This document shows, in pieces, positions 8,117 through 17,650 of a stretch of DNA of 64,000 nt; position 1 is the first letter of the stretch; every line of letters starts with the position of its first letter. The position numbers were made by a program, and so were the translations under genes. Below the pieces are notes generated by a model. That model saw only the letters and a list, made by a program, of their open reading frames with translations, did no database searches and was not told the DNA's origin. Source of the stretch: Alteribacillus iranensis (lineage in GTDB: Bacteria > Bacillota > Bacilli > Bacillales > Marinococcaceae); contig NZ_FONT01000005.1 in the NCBI RefSeq assembly GCF_900113025.1, positions 186,001 through 250,000 of the forward strand. Direction: 5' to 3'.

Positions 8117-9215
8117 TCCCTCCCACTCCTCTTACTTTCATAATGATAAAAAGCACAATAACCATGATATAACTATAAGCGGTCGCAATAATTCCAAATA
8201 TAGATTGAAAATCCTGTAATTCCTTAAAATCTTCGGGAAACATACCAATGAAAAAAATAATCGGTGAAATCGTAAAAAGTATTTTTTCTTTGGACACTTT
8301 TTTAAATAGCGGCTGTAAAGCTAACAGAGACGTATCAATTGCTAAAGCCGTAGAATTAAAAACAGCCATAATCCAAACGACGAAAAAAAGCGATTCAATT
8401 CTTTCTAAAATACCTCCTGTTATCTCCACTCGTTTCGCCAATTCAATAACAGGATATACCATATTAGATGTAGCAACATTGCCGAATACAGTTAAACAAA
8501 GGAAAAATACAATGAGATAAAAGGCAATCGGGAAGCCCATCCCGAGTGCTAACATTTTCGGTGTTTTCTCTGGCTGTTTGACGAGAAAAACATAAAAAAG
8601 AAAGATAGTAGCTCCCATATAAGCCATGACACTATCTGTCGCTGCGTTTAAATAGCCACGGATATCCGATTGAAACACAGGCAAAAAGTTATTCGGGTCT
8701 GCCCATCTCATATTAAATAACAGAACCATAAATGTTATGAAAAAGATAATAGGGAAAAACATCATATTTAAGCGAAATAAACCTGCTCTTGAACCGGCAA
8801 CGGCATACACAACAACTAACAAAAAAGCAAGCGCAATCATCTCAGATGGTGTCTGGGTAAACAAATATTGTTTTGCGATATTTGTAAGTGTACGCATAAT
8901 TAAAGCAGCTAAACAAATGCCTATGACCCCGTAACTAAAAGAAAGAAACATTGCTACAGGTCTGGAAACAAGAGTAGAGGTATATGTTATAAACGGCTGA
9001 TTAGGAAAAGAAGCGGCAAGCTTTCCAGTGAGCCAAATCATGACCATCGTAAACAGCCCCGCCGCAAGGATGGAAATCCAGCCATCCGCAGCCGTTGTTG
9101 TTTCGGTAATTTGCTTAGGAAGAGACAGAACTCCTACTCCGATAATCATAGAAGGCACCGCTATTAAAATTTCCTTATCCGTGATTTTCTCATCACCATA
9201 TTTAAAGGACTTCAT
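8109..9215 (-). CDS. spore germination protein, GerAB/ArcD/ProY family
   Basis: B subunit of the germinant receptor: an APC-superfamily membrane protein of 368 residues with about ten hydrophobic segments. The N-terminus (ITDKEILIAVPSMIIGVGVLSLPKQI) is the characteristic first helix region, and ESLFFVVWIMAVF is a conserved late segment. In characterised receptors this subunit binds the amino acid or other germinant. It overlaps gerC by 8 nt and gerA by 4 nt, so the three genes are translationally coupled. Confidence 0.95.
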   Translation of the reverse strand: MKSFKYGDEKITDKEILIAVPSMIIGVGVLSLPKQITETTTAADGWISILAAGLFTMVMIWLTGKLAASFPNQPFITYTSTLVSRPVAMFLSFSYGVIGICLAALIMRTLTNIAKQYLFTQTPSEMIALAFLLVVVYAVAGSRAGLFRLNMMFFPIIFFITFMVLLFNMRWADPNNFLPVFQSDIRGYLNAATDSVMAYMGATIFLFYVFLVKQPEKTPKMLALGMGFPIAFYLIVFFLCLTVFGNVATSNMVYPVIELAKRVEITGGILERIESLFFVVWIMAVFNSTALAIDTSLLALQPLFKKVSKEKILFTISPIIFFIGMFPEDFKELQDFQSIFGIIATAYSYIMVIVLFIIMKVRGVGGSG

Positions 9216-10753
9216 GCTTTTTCTCCTCTTCGCTGATCTTTCGTCTGCAAAAATGACGGCCTTTTCACCAAAGTAGTTAACGGAGCTCTAATGACGAGAT
9301 CTTTCCAATCATGTTTAAATGTTGGGGCAAAGGGGGTGGAATAAGGGATTCCAAAACTTTTTAAATTAACAATATGAATATTAACCATAATGTACACCAA
9401 TACGATGCCGTAGAGACCGAAAATAGCCGCCCCTATCATGATGGCAAATCGAATAAGTCGGAAAGCAATCGCGACACTGTAGAGAGGGATAGAAAACGTA
9501 GCGATCGCCGTTAAGGCAATAACGATGACCATAATAGGGCTGACGATTCCAGCCTGGACAGCCGCATCCCCGATTACTAGTCCCCCTACAATTCCAATCG
9601 TTTGACCAATAGTCTGGGGCAGTCGTGCTCCCGCTTCCCGTAAAAACTCCATCGTAATAACCATAAGTGCCGCCTCGACGACGACAGGAAAAGGGACCCC
9701 TTCTCTCGTGGCCGCTATCGAAAAAGCTAATTCAGAAGGAATCAAATCTTGGTGATAAGACACAAGCGCAATATAAAGGCCAGGCAAGAACAAGGAAAAA
9801 AAGGCTCCTAAGTATCTCAATAATCGGATAAAACTACCTATCATCCAGCGTTCATAATAATCTTCCGGGGATTGGAGCACATTTCCCAAAGCAATAGGGG
9901 CTATGAGTGCAAAGGGACTTCCATCCACAAGAATCACTGCTTTCCCTTGGAGAATCGCAGCTGCTGACTTATCAGGTCGTTCTGTGTTTATAATTTGAGG
10001 AAAAGGAGATAGAAAGCTATCCTCAATCCATTCCTCGACATACCCGGAATCAATGGCACTGTCGATATTGATGGAGTCCAATCGTCGATTCATTTCCGCT
10101 AATATTTCTGGATGGATCACTCCATCAATATAAAAAACAGCTAATGTTTTTTTACTACGTTCTCCTATTTGATGGGTCTTCATCCGCAGGCTAGGATCAT
10201 GAATTTCACGACGTATCATCGCAGCATTCGTCCCTATGTCTTCGATGAAGCCAGCCCGCGGACCTCGTATGAGAGATTCCGAAACAGGCTCTTCAATCGA
10301 TCTATTTTCTCCTCCTGCTGTATTCAACACTAATATCTCGCTTATTCCATCTAAATAAAAGACCGTCCCTCCAGACAGAAGAGTACTTAGCACTTTTTCC
10401 ATCGTGCTTGACTTTTCAGTGTCTGCGACGGAGATAAATTCCCTGTACAGCTGATCAAATAACGTTACCGCTTCTTTTTCTTTTAACTCGAGTGTTTTGG
10501 TTTGAAGGTTTTCAAGGATGTTATTTTGAACGAGAGCCGTGTCGATTAATCCGTTAATGTACACGATTGCGGCAGCATGTTCTTTATCGCCAACCGTGAA
10601 ATAACGAACCACTAAATCGTCCGGATCACCAAGGATTTGTTTGAGATCCGAAATATTTGCCTCTATCGTAGTCTTTAGCGGTTGATCGTGTACTCTTTCT
10701 TTCTGTATATCTTTTTTCTTTTCCGTCCGTTTCATCAATGAACGTCGCAGCAC
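9212..10753 (-). CDS. spore germination protein GerA family
   Basis: A subunit of the receptor: a cytoplasmic N-terminal half with two alpha/beta repeats, then about five or six membrane segments (LFLPGLYIALVSYHQDLIP, and EAGARLPQTIGQTIGIVGG are hallmarks). The frame extends upstream to 10822, but those residues overlap an inverted repeat in the promoter region. I place the start at GTG 10751-10753, which has AAGGTGAT just upstream. ATG at 10733-10735 is the alternative. The gene is the first of the operon gerA-gerB-gerC-small gene, presumably forespore-expressed, although I could not find a convincing sigma-G promoter. Confidence 0.9.
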   Translation of the reverse strand: MLRRSLMKRTEKKKDIQKERVHDQPLKTTIEANISDLKQILGDPDDLVVRYFTVGDKEHAAAIVYINGLIDTALVQNNILENLQTKTLELKEKEAVTLFDQLYREFISVADTEKSSTMEKVLSTLLSGGTVFYLDGISEILVLNTAGGENRSIEEPVSESLIRGPRAGFIEDIGTNAAMIRREIHDPSLRMKTHQIGERSKKTLAVFYIDGVIHPEILAEMNRRLDSINIDSAIDSGYVEEWIEDSFLSPFPQIINTERPDKSAAAILQGKAVILVDGSPFALIAPIALGNVLQSPEDYYERWMIGSFIRLLRYLGAFFSLFLPGLYIALVSYHQDLIPSELAFSIAATREGVPFPVVVEAALMVITMEFLREAGARLPQTIGQTIGIVGGLVIGDAAVQAGIVSPIMVIVIALTAIATFSIPLYSVAIAFRLIRFAIMIGAAIFGLYGIVLVYIMVNIHIVNLKSFGIPYSTPFAPTFKHDWKDLVIRAPLTTLVKRPSFLQTKDQRRGEKA

Positions 10754-10813
10754 GTCATCACCTTCAATCAGCCATTTGGTTGCTCTCCCTTCTTTTGCCC
10801 GAATTGGCATGCA

Positions 10814-10838
10814 TTTATACAAAAATAACGTGTATAAA
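10814..10838. promoter_or_regulatory. inverted repeat in the gerA / 10890 divergent intergenic region
   Basis: TTTATACA (10814-10821) and TGTATAAA (10831-10838) are perfect 8-bp inverted arms around a 9-nt A/T-rich centre. The element lies between two divergent genes, where an operator or overlapping promoters would be expected. No protein can be assigned. Confidence 0.4.
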
Positions 10839-10889
10839 GTTGAATAAGCCCTCCAACAATAATAAAACTGTGATTTTTTTAGGAAAGCG

Positions 10890-11396
10890 ATGGGGAATAC
10901 AATGGAGACAACAAATAAAAAACAACACTACGGAAAGTTAGAAATGATATTGTGGAGCATAGCACTCCCAGGCTTTGCACAACTCTCCATGGGAAGCTAT
11001 ATAAAAGGAGTTTTATTCGTAGGCTTAGAAATTGCGATTAATGTCATGGCGAACTTAAATCATGTTATCTTACTTAGTTTTCATGGGCACATACAAGAAG
11101 CGGTACATCAGACAAATTATCAATGGCTCATGTTTTATCCTTGCCTCTATTTATTTGCTATTTGGGATGCCTATAAACATTCCGATGGAGACGAGGAGAG
11201 ATTTGCATTTCTTCCCTTCGTTACAACTGCTTATGTCATGACTGTTGGCGTTATATATTCACCGATTTTCACTATCTCCGGACATCTCATTGGCCCGGTA
11301 TGGCTTCCCATTTTATCAGCCCCCGTCGGTATTCTTCTAGGTTTATTTATTCGACGTGTTTTGCTTAACATTGAGAAACAATCAATAAAGGGCTAG
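10890..11396 (+). CDS. membrane protein, hypothetical
   Basis: A 168-residue protein with about four hydrophobic segments. The first (MILWSIALPGFAQLSMGSYIKG) resembles the LPGFGQ-xYNG-xxxxG hairpin of small TM2-like membrane proteins. The ATG follows AGGAAAG. It is divergent from the gerA operon and ends at its own terminator. I do not recognise a named family. The divergent arrangement with shared intergenic DNA hints at a sporulation link, but this is only positional. Confidence 0.65.
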   Translation: MGNTMETTNKKQHYGKLEMILWSIALPGFAQLSMGSYIKGVLFVGLEIAINVMANLNHVILLSFHGHIQEAVHQTNYQWLMFYPCLYLFAIWDAYKHSDGDEERFAFLPFVTTAYVMTVGVIYSPIFTISGHLIGPVWLPILSAPVGILLGLFIRRVLLNIEKQSIKG

Positions 11397-11409
11397 CAAA
11401 TAGCCCTTT
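11387..11409 (+). terminator. intrinsic terminator after the 10890-11396 gene
   Basis: Arms AAAGGGCT (11387-11394) and AGCCCTTT (11402-11409) around a 7-nt loop, followed by a short T stretch. The 5' arm overlaps the last codons and stop of the gene. Confidence 0.75.
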
Positions 11410-11749
11410 TGTTAAATTCACCTTTAATTATAATAGAATCAATTGCATCATTCAGTTTAGTTTATTAATACCCGAACTATTTTCATATAGGATTGCTTTC
11501 AGTACAAGTGGATATTTTACACCACAAACAAAAGAGCGACATCCCACAGGAGTGCCGCCTATCGTTAATACAAACAGATAACTTTATTAAATAAAGAATA
11601 CTCGAATAACAATGTATTTTAATGTTTTCAACCTGATGGAACACTTATGAAATGGATACATATTGATGACATCCAGGCATTTATGTGGTATTTATTTAAC
11701 AGAAACGTAGTATTTTCACTTCATGTCTATGACTAAGGTACTTACTTAA
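11410..11749. other. 340-bp intergenic region with a minus-strand terminator
   Basis: No coding potential is seen. The one clear element is the hairpin at 11536-11558, which would end transcription coming from the gamma-glutamyltransferase side. The remainder is A/T-rich without repeats I can detect. Confidence 0.6.
11536..11558 (-). terminator. intrinsic terminator of the M24/TPP/TRAP operon
   Basis: On the minus strand GCGGCACTCC pairs with GGATGTCGC across a TGTG loop, with one bulge and one G-U pair, followed by TCTTTTGTTTG. It lies about 190 nt after the last gene of the operon. Confidence 0.65.
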
Positions 11750-13360
11750 TCATAAAACTGCAACACTACCATCTGTCCTTGATTCAGTGCCTGCAGCTAA
11801 AACGCCTGTGCTTGGATCTCTCCATATTATTTGCCCGCGCCCAAAATTACTAGAATCTACCGCTTTATAAATCTCATGTCCTTTGCGTGCCAACCCTTGA
11901 GCGATATGATCTGGAAAACTTGGTTCAACTTCTATAACCTTATTTTTGATCCACTGCCAGCGTGGGGCGTCTAAAACGGTTTGAGGATTAAGATGAAAAT
12001 CAATGCTGTTCATAACAACTTGAAAGTGGGCTTGAGGCTGAATAAACCCTCCCATCACACCGAAAGGTCCTATTGGTTTGTCATCTTTAGTTATAAAACC
12101 AGGAATAATAGTATGGTATGTTTTCTTTCCAGGCTCTAGGGAATTGGAATGTGAAGGATCAAGTGAGAAAGATTGTCCACGGTTTTGAAGACTGATCCCC
12201 GTACCAGGAATAACAATACCAGAGCCAAATCCTTTATAATTGCTTTGAATAAAAGAAACCATATTTCCATCTCTATCAGCAGTAGCCAAATAAACAGTTC
12301 CTCCTCTAACAGGCTGTCCTGCTTGCGGCAGTGTTGCTTCATGGGTGATGAGCTTCCTTCGTCTGTTGGCATATGAATCGGATAATAGTTCTTCGACTTT
12401 CACCTTCATTTTTTCTGAATCAGTAATATAATGAAGACCATCAGAAAAAGCCAATTTTAACGCTTCTATCTGTCTATGGTAAGTCTCTATACTATCCTTT
12501 TCTTTAAATTTGTATTCTTTTACTAAATTCAATGCCAGTAAGGCAACTAATCCCTGTCCATTAGGAGGGATTTCCCAAATATCAAAACCACGATAATTGA
12601 CTTTGATAGGATCTACCCACTCGGGCTGATACATAGCCAAATCTAATTTAGAAAGAAACCCTCCATGTTTTTTAGAAAACTTATCGATTTTTTCAGCTAT
12701 TTCACCCTTGTAAAAATCCTCGCCTTTTGTTTCCGCAATTGCCTTTAAAGTACGAGCGTGCCCTTTTGAGGACCATATCTCACCAACTTCAGGAGCCCTC
12801 CCTGTTGGAGCGAACGTATCGAACCAAGACTCGAATTCCTCTCCTTGGAGGATATTACAAAATTGCTTGTATGCCTTTTGCCAATGAAAACCTAGAATTG
12901 GGGTAAGCGGATATCCTTGTTCTGCGTACTCAATTGCTGGTTCTAAGAGTGTCGAAAAAGGAAGAGAGCCAAAACGATCCGACAAACTTACCCAGGCACC
13001 AGGTGCTCCTGGTACAGTCACGGGTGTTAAACCGTAGTTAGGCATTTCCTTGTACCCTTTTGCTCTTAAACTCTCAATAGAAATAGATTGAGGAGCAGCT
13101 CCACTTGCATTAAGTCCATGCAGTTTATTTCCCGTATATACAAGAGCAAAAGCGTCTCCTCCAATCCCGTTAGAAGTAGGTTCTAAAACAGTTAAAGCAG
13201 CTGCTGTGGCAATAGCTGCATCGATTGCATTTCCTCCTTTTTTTAACATTTCAATACCAGCTTGAGAAGCCAAAGGTTGAGAGGTAGCAACCATTCCGTT
13301 ACGGGCGTAAGTTGTCATTCGTTGAGAAGTATGCGGGTTATATAAAGGATCAAATCTCAT
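11750..13360 (-). CDS. gamma-glutamyltransferase family protein (YwrD-like)
   Basis: N-terminal-nucleophile hydrolase family of 536 residues. The N-terminal region shows GGNAIDAAIATAAALTVLEP and NGIGGDAFALVY, and the autoprocessing Thr is in RGGTVYLATAD (about residue 355). The later GTGISLQNRG and PFGVMGGFIQPQAH stretches are also conserved. I see no signal peptide, so unlike classical Ggt it looks cytoplasmic, as expected for the YwrD subgroup. It is the last gene of the minus-strand operon. Members hydrolyse gamma-glutamyl or acyl bonds, so it may release an amino group or acid from the compound imported by the neighbouring TRAP transporter. Substrate not determinable. Confidence 0.88.
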   Translation of the reverse strand: MRFDPLYNPHTSQRMTTYARNGMVATSQPLASQAGIEMLKKGGNAIDAAIATAAALTVLEPTSNGIGGDAFALVYTGNKLHGLNASGAAPQSISIESLRAKGYKEMPNYGLTPVTVPGAPGAWVSLSDRFGSLPFSTLLEPAIEYAEQGYPLTPILGFHWQKAYKQFCNILQGEEFESWFDTFAPTGRAPEVGEIWSSKGHARTLKAIAETKGEDFYKGEIAEKIDKFSKKHGGFLSKLDLAMYQPEWVDPIKVNYRGFDIWEIPPNGQGLVALLALNLVKEYKFKEKDSIETYHRQIEALKLAFSDGLHYITDSEKMKVKVEELLSDSYANRRRKLITHEATLPQAGQPVRGGTVYLATADRDGNMVSFIQSNYKGFGSGIVIPGTGISLQNRGQSFSLDPSHSNSLEPGKKTYHTIIPGFITKDDKPIGPFGVMGGFIQPQAHFQVVMNSIDFHLNPQTVLDAPRWQWIKNKVIEVEPSFPDHIAQGLARKGHEIYKAVDSSNFGRGQIIWRDPSTGVLAAGTESRTDGSVAVL

Positions 13361-13482
13361 ATCATTTCCTCCTCATTTTTCTATTAATACACGTATAACT
13401 ACTATTCTTATAATTACGACATTATTGAACACTTATCGATATAAACCAAATAGTAAACCCATTGCGTGAACGTTTAGTTCAA

Positions 13483-14796
13483 TTATTCGCTCATCATGCT
13501 AGGTAACCATGTCGCAACCTCTGGAAATAGAATGATGAAAGCAATAACAACCAAGTAGATCGCGATAAACGGTAAGGCCGCAGTATATATTTGTCTCATA
13601 CTCGTTTCAGGTGTAACAGACTTCATGACGAACAATCCCAGACCAAATGGAGGAGAGATAAACCCAATCTCAATTGATATTAAAATCAGTACACCGAACC
13701 ATAAAGGGTCAAATCCTAGAGTCGCTGCGATAGGCATGTAAATAGGTAAAGTTACCATTAAAATCGACAATCCATCCATAAAAAAACCTAAAATTAATGT
13801 TACTCCTAACAAAATCAGTAAGATATATATTGGTGCAAACTGCACGTTTTCAATTACCTTCACAAGATTTCGTGTGACTCCTGAAAATGATAGTATCTCA
13901 CTAAATAATCTAGAGCCCGTAATAATTAATAAAATTCTACCTGATATTTTAATAGTACCGATCAGTGACTTCTTAAGTGTGTCCATACCAAGCTTTCGAT
14001 GGAAAGCGGCCAGAATAATACTTCCTAATATACCCATAGCTGCCGATTCGGTTGGTGTTGCTATTCCGAGAAATATTAAACCAATCACAAGAAAAATTAT
14101 TAAACCTAAAGGCAATATATATATAATTGTGTATTTCATTTTTTCCGATAAAGATACTGACTCTACTTCATAAACTGGAGCAAGTTCCGGCTGTAGTTTT
14201 GCTCTAATAATAACGTACGCCCCAATTGAAGCAGCCATTAATAGCCCTGGAATGATGATAGCAATCAAAAATCCACCGATAGAAATTCCACCTATTGAAG
14301 CTAGCAATACTCCAATTGCACTTGGAGGGATCATGGCAGCTAATACGCCGCTTGCTAAAATAGGCCCTATCGTCAATTGGTGTTTGTACCCTTTTTGCCT
14401 CATCTGGGGTAACAAAGTCGATCCTAAGATGGCAGTGCTCCCCATACTTGAACCAGTCAAAGTTGATAACAAAGTCCCCCCCGATACTGTCATAATCCCT
14501 AAGCGACCAGGCACTTTCCCAAACCACTTATCCAACGTCTCAATCATCCTAGGGGCCAAACCACACTGGAACATGATTTCTCCCATAAAAATAAAAAGGG
14601 GAATAGGAACAAGCGAAAATGAGGTTACGGAGGATTTAATGCTTTTCGTCACTTGTATTAATCCGGCGTCCCCTCCCCATAAATAAAGCGCTGCAATTAT
14701 ATTAAGAAATGTAAAAGCAATAGCTACAGGAGTTCTAATGAGTAACAATAAAAATAATCCAACCACTATGATTATTAATGTTTGTACCCACTCCAT
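13483..14796 (-). CDS. TRAP transporter large permease (DctM family)
   Basis: Large membrane subunit of a tripartite ATP-independent periplasmic-type transporter, about 437 residues with about 12 hydrophobic segments. Motifs PLFIFMGEIMFQCG, TGSSMGSTAILGSTLLPQM and PPSAIGVLLASIGGISIGG are typical of DctM. The ATG at 14794-14796 has AGGAGG 6-8 nt upstream; a GTG two codons earlier lies too close to it. It starts 24 nt after the small subunit stop. With DctQ and DctP it forms a sodium-coupled carboxylate or zwitterion importer serving the surrounding catabolic operon. Confidence 0.92.
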   Translation of the reverse strand: MEWVQTLIIIVVGLFLLLLIRTPVAIAFTFLNIIAALYLWGGDAGLIQVTKSIKSSVTSFSLVPIPLFIFMGEIMFQCGLAPRMIETLDKWFGKVPGRLGIMTVSGGTLLSTLTGSSMGSTAILGSTLLPQMRQKGYKHQLTIGPILASGVLAAMIPPSAIGVLLASIGGISIGGFLIAIIIPGLLMAASIGAYVIIRAKLQPELAPVYEVESVSLSEKMKYTIIYILPLGLIIFLVIGLIFLGIATPTESAAMGILGSIILAAFHRKLGMDTLKKSLIGTIKISGRILLIITGSRLFSEILSFSGVTRNLVKVIENVQFAPIYILLILLGVTLILGFFMDGLSILMVTLPIYMPIAATLGFDPLWFGVLILISIEIGFISPPFGLGLFVMKSVTPETSMRQIYTAALPFIAIYLVVIAFIILFPEVATWLPSMMSE

Positions 14797-14820
14797 ACAC
14801 ACCCTCCTCCCTTTTAAAAC

Positions 14821-15309
14821 CTACCTTTTCGGAGAAATTTTCTGATATAGGCTCCGAATAAACTCAAACAAAAATAATAATGAACCTAACGGTATAATCA
14901 CCGCAATATATGCTTGAGGAACCCCGAGGTTGGTCTGGCTCCGAACTCCATTCACAAAAAAATCTAACGTAGCAAGCATTCCAAACCACACAAGGACTGC
15001 ACATACAAAAATACCAATAATCCCAACGATCATATCAAGAACAAATTTAAGTCGTGAAGGAATCACTTCTTCAATTAGATCCACTACAATATGTTCATTG
15101 TAACGTAGTAACCACGCCGCAGTTAAAAATGGAATATACAGAAGGATGTATTCGTTTATCTCATGCACCCAGGTATAAGAAACATTAAATAATGCTCGAC
15201 TAAATACTTCAAAAATTACGGATACTGTTGAAATGATGACGAGTAACGCTGCGACTGACGCGAATAAATTTTCCGATATATCTAAAGCTCTTGAGGCCTT
15301 TTTGATCAT
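14821..15309 (-). CDS. TRAP transporter small permease (DctQ family)
   Basis: Four-helix small membrane subunit of about 162 residues; VFEVFSRALFNVSYTWVHEI and the LRYNEHIVVDLI loop are family marks. I place the start at the ATG 15307-15309, which has GGGGGAG upstream. The longer frame to 15384 lacks a ribosome site and runs into an intercistronic stem-loop. It lies between dctP- and dctM-type genes in the usual P-Q-M order. Confidence 0.88.
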   Translation of the reverse strand: MIKKASRALDISENLFASVAALLVIISTVSVIFEVFSRALFNVSYTWVHEINEYILLYIPFLTAAWLLRYNEHIVVDLIEEVIPSRLKFVLDMIVGIIGIFVCAVLVWFGMLATLDFFVNGVRSQTNLGVPQAYIAVIIPLGSLLFLFEFIRSLYQKISPKR

Positions 15310-15387
15310 ACCGTCTCCCCCTTCTGCTAGAGTACCTACTAAGTTCAGTTTCTTTCTTACAAAATATATAGTAGTAAGTAACACGAA

Positions 15388-15436
15388 GCCCGCAAACCCG
15401 TGAGTGATCTTTCGACTTTAAACGAGATTTGCGGAC
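15388..15436 (-). other. intercistronic stem-loop between dctP- and dctQ-type genes
   Basis: GTCCGCAAA (minus strand, 15436-15428) pairs over 9 bp with TTTGCGGGC (15396-15388), with room for inner pairing and no U-tract after it. Such hairpins after the binding-protein gene often protect its mRNA and raise its expression over the membrane subunits. That role is inferred. Confidence 0.5.
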
Positions 15437-15494
15437 TGAGTGCGCTATGCTGTACACGGAAGGGTCCTTATTTCTAAAATCTGGATAAAAGAAT

Positions 15495-16508
15495 TTATTC
15501 TACTAATAAGTTTTGAACTGTTTTATAATCTTCATCAGATAAAAATTCTTCAAGATCCTGCCAAATTACATCATTTACGAGCTTGTGAAACCTTTCATTA
15601 TCTTCATCAGATAACTCAATAACGTTAACACCAGAATCTGTTACAGCTTGCATCTCTTTTTCATTTGCTTCCTCAAAATAACTAATCATAGAATGTTCAA
15701 ATTCTGCAGTGACTTCTTTTAATTTTGTTTGGTCCTCTTCTGTGAATTTAGCAAACGCATCAGGGTTCATAAGAATCACGGCCGATTGTTCAGCAAATTC
15801 TGCGTCAATGAGATAACTGGTTACTTCCGTCCAACCATCCTCTCTTGGTCCCAACAGAGGAAAAGCAAAGCCATCGACCAAATTTCTCTCTAATGCAGTG
15901 TAAACCTCCCCTGGCGATGTATTCACGGGGGACGCACCCAATTCATTAATAATGTCTAAATAAAAAGGATTGGAACGTATTTTCTGTCCCTCAAAATCTG
16001 CCAGTGAGTTCACCTCGTTATTCGTCCAAAAATAGTAACCGAAACCACCTAACCATCTACCCAAGTAAGTTATCCCAGCTTCTTCATACTCCTCGGATAG
16101 AAAATCAAAGTATCCTACTTCTCTTTCTTCCGCTGGAGTTAATTGAGAGAGTCTCAGGGACTCAGTAGCCGGTACTAAATCTCGGGAATCCGATCCGAAG
16201 AAAAAGGCAACGTCCACAATGCCATTTTGAACTGCACTAAATAAATTATCTTCAGGAATCGATTCGGGACCTCCAATCCACTCGATGTTTACATTATCTA
16301 TTTCAGACTCAACCATATCGCTCCACATTGGTACAATATCTCTCGTATAAGCATGGTCAGTTCTTAAAAAACTAGCGACTTGGATTGTTTTTTCAGCACT
16401 TTCATCACTAGCCTCACCTTTACTAGGTTCCGATGAATTACCACATCCAGCTATCACTAATAAGCTAAGAAAGACAACACCTAAAATAATTGTCAATTTC
16501 CTATTCAT
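15495..16508 (-). CDS. TRAP transporter substrate-binding lipoprotein (DctP family)
   Basis: Extracytoplasmic receptor of the TRAP system: signal peptide with lipobox LLVIAGC, then a DctP fold. The region around the conserved ligand-binding arginine reads GQKIRSNPFYLDIINELGASPVN, and the family stretch PGEVYTALERNLVDGFAFPL follows. The ATG at 16506-16508 is preferred over the one six codons earlier because GAGGTG lies 6 nt upstream. It is followed by a stem-loop and then the two membrane subunit genes. In DctP proteins the arginine usually anchors a carboxylate, so an acid or amino acid derivative is the expected ligand. Confidence 0.9.
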   Translation of the reverse strand: MNRKLTIILGVVFLSLLVIAGCGNSSEPSKGEASDESAEKTIQVASFLRTDHAYTRDIVPMWSDMVESEIDNVNIEWIGGPESIPEDNLFSAVQNGIVDVAFFFGSDSRDLVPATESLRLSQLTPAEEREVGYFDFLSEEYEEAGITYLGRWLGGFGYYFWTNNEVNSLADFEGQKIRSNPFYLDIINELGASPVNTSPGEVYTALERNLVDGFAFPLLGPREDGWTEVTSYLIDAEFAEQSAVILMNPDAFAKFTEEDQTKLKEVTAEFEHSMISYFEEANEKEMQAVTDSGVNVIELSDEDNERFHKLVNDVIWQDLEEFLSDEDYKTVQNLLVE

Positions 16509-16550
16509 TCGTAACACCTCTTTCATTTTATATTGTTAATTTTTATAAAA

Positions 16551-17528
16551 TTAAGAAAACGGGAGAATTATCCCCACGTTTTCTTTTACGGCTTGATCAT
16601 AAATATACTTGCCAAGGGTAACGTCTGTGCTTCCTATCCCATTCATAAACGCAATACCTTTTTTATCTTCTGACCACTGTAAATCACTCGACTCCATTAC
16701 TTCACTTATTTCATAGATTTCTCTCTCAACTTTAGTATTTCTGTACTTTCTTTCTATTTCTCCTTTAAGAAAATTCCTATCATCCGTAACAATATAATCC
16801 GCATCCATAAATGACAGGTCCCAAGATTTGATTCCATCAAGCGAAAGAGCTAAGCCCCCTTTTCTTAAGTGTTCAAAATTAAGAAATGGGTCGGCTGAAT
16901 TAGAAGTTATAGATAAGACTATATCACTCTCTTCCATGACAGACTTGGTATCTGAACACGGTATAAAATTTACATTTTTATATTGCTCCTCTAATTCTTC
17001 ACAAAAATTATTTCTAGATTCTTCGGTTCTGCTAATGACTCTAATTTCATTTATCTCAGGTTTCACTGATAAAATTGCATGTACTGACCACCGTGCAATA
17101 GTCCCAGCGCCAACAATTCCTAATACTCGTGAGTCAGGGACGGAAAGCCTCTTAACAGCAACAGCCCCTGAGGCTGCAGTTCGCATATAGGTGAAATGTA
17201 ATGCTTCCATAATGCAAATAGGTAACCCTGTATTAATATCGTTTAGAATCATTATGCAAGAAGAGTCTGGGAGGTTGTTTCTCGAATGATTACCAGGAAA
17301 ATATGACACCCATTTCATGCCTACGCTATCAGGGTCCATTACCATAGCAGGCATTGTGTGAAAAAATCCAGAGTTGTTTGGGTGAATACCTATTTTTGAA
17401 GGGAGATGGACCTTGTCCGATGCATGTGCAATGTATGTCTGTTCAACAATATTTATTGTGTCCTGCATAGAAACATTTAGTTGTTTGATATCGTCTCTAC
17501 TTAAATAACGTAGGGCTACATTTTTCAT
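16551..17528 (-). CDS. ornithine cyclodeaminase / mu-crystallin family protein
   Basis: NAD(P)-dependent enzyme of about 325 residues. Visible are FHTMPAMV (residues about 47-54) and the LRTAA-like MRTAASGAVAVKRL segment, then the Rossmann motif GIVGAGTIARWSVHAI at about 125-140. The ATG at 17526-17528 has GGGAGG upstream; the longer frame to 17603 has none. Members include ornithine cyclodeaminase, alanine dehydrogenase, ketimine reductase and EutC of ectoine degradation. It is coupled to the TRAP genes and to an M24 hydrolase, a pairing also seen in ectoine-catabolic clusters. The rest of that pathway (deacetylase) is absent, so I leave the substrate open. Confidence 0.85.
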   Translation of the reverse strand: MKNVALRYLSRDDIKQLNVSMQDTINIVEQTYIAHASDKVHLPSKIGIHPNNSGFFHTMPAMVMDPDSVGMKWVSYFPGNHSRNNLPDSSCIMILNDINTGLPICIMEALHFTYMRTAASGAVAVKRLSVPDSRVLGIVGAGTIARWSVHAILSVKPEINEIRVISRTEESRNNFCEELEEQYKNVNFIPCSDTKSVMEESDIVLSITSNSADPFLNFEHLRKGGLALSLDGIKSWDLSFMDADYIVTDDRNFLKGEIERKYRNTKVEREIYEISEVMESSDLQWSEDKKGIAFMNGIGSTDVTLGKYIYDQAVKENVGIILPFS

Positions 17529-17650
17529 ATGCGTCCTCCCATAAATAAAGTTGTCTAGGATAAACGTCACTGTGACACTATCTAAAAAATTATAAGCAGT
17601 CATATCGTAAAAAAATATTAAATTTTAAGAAAATAAAATTTAACCTTCTA

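Noticed and set aside
10735-10822. Upstream extension of gerA to 10822
   Set aside because: The added codons start at an inverted repeat in the promoter region, lack a ribosome site and do not resemble GerA N-termini.
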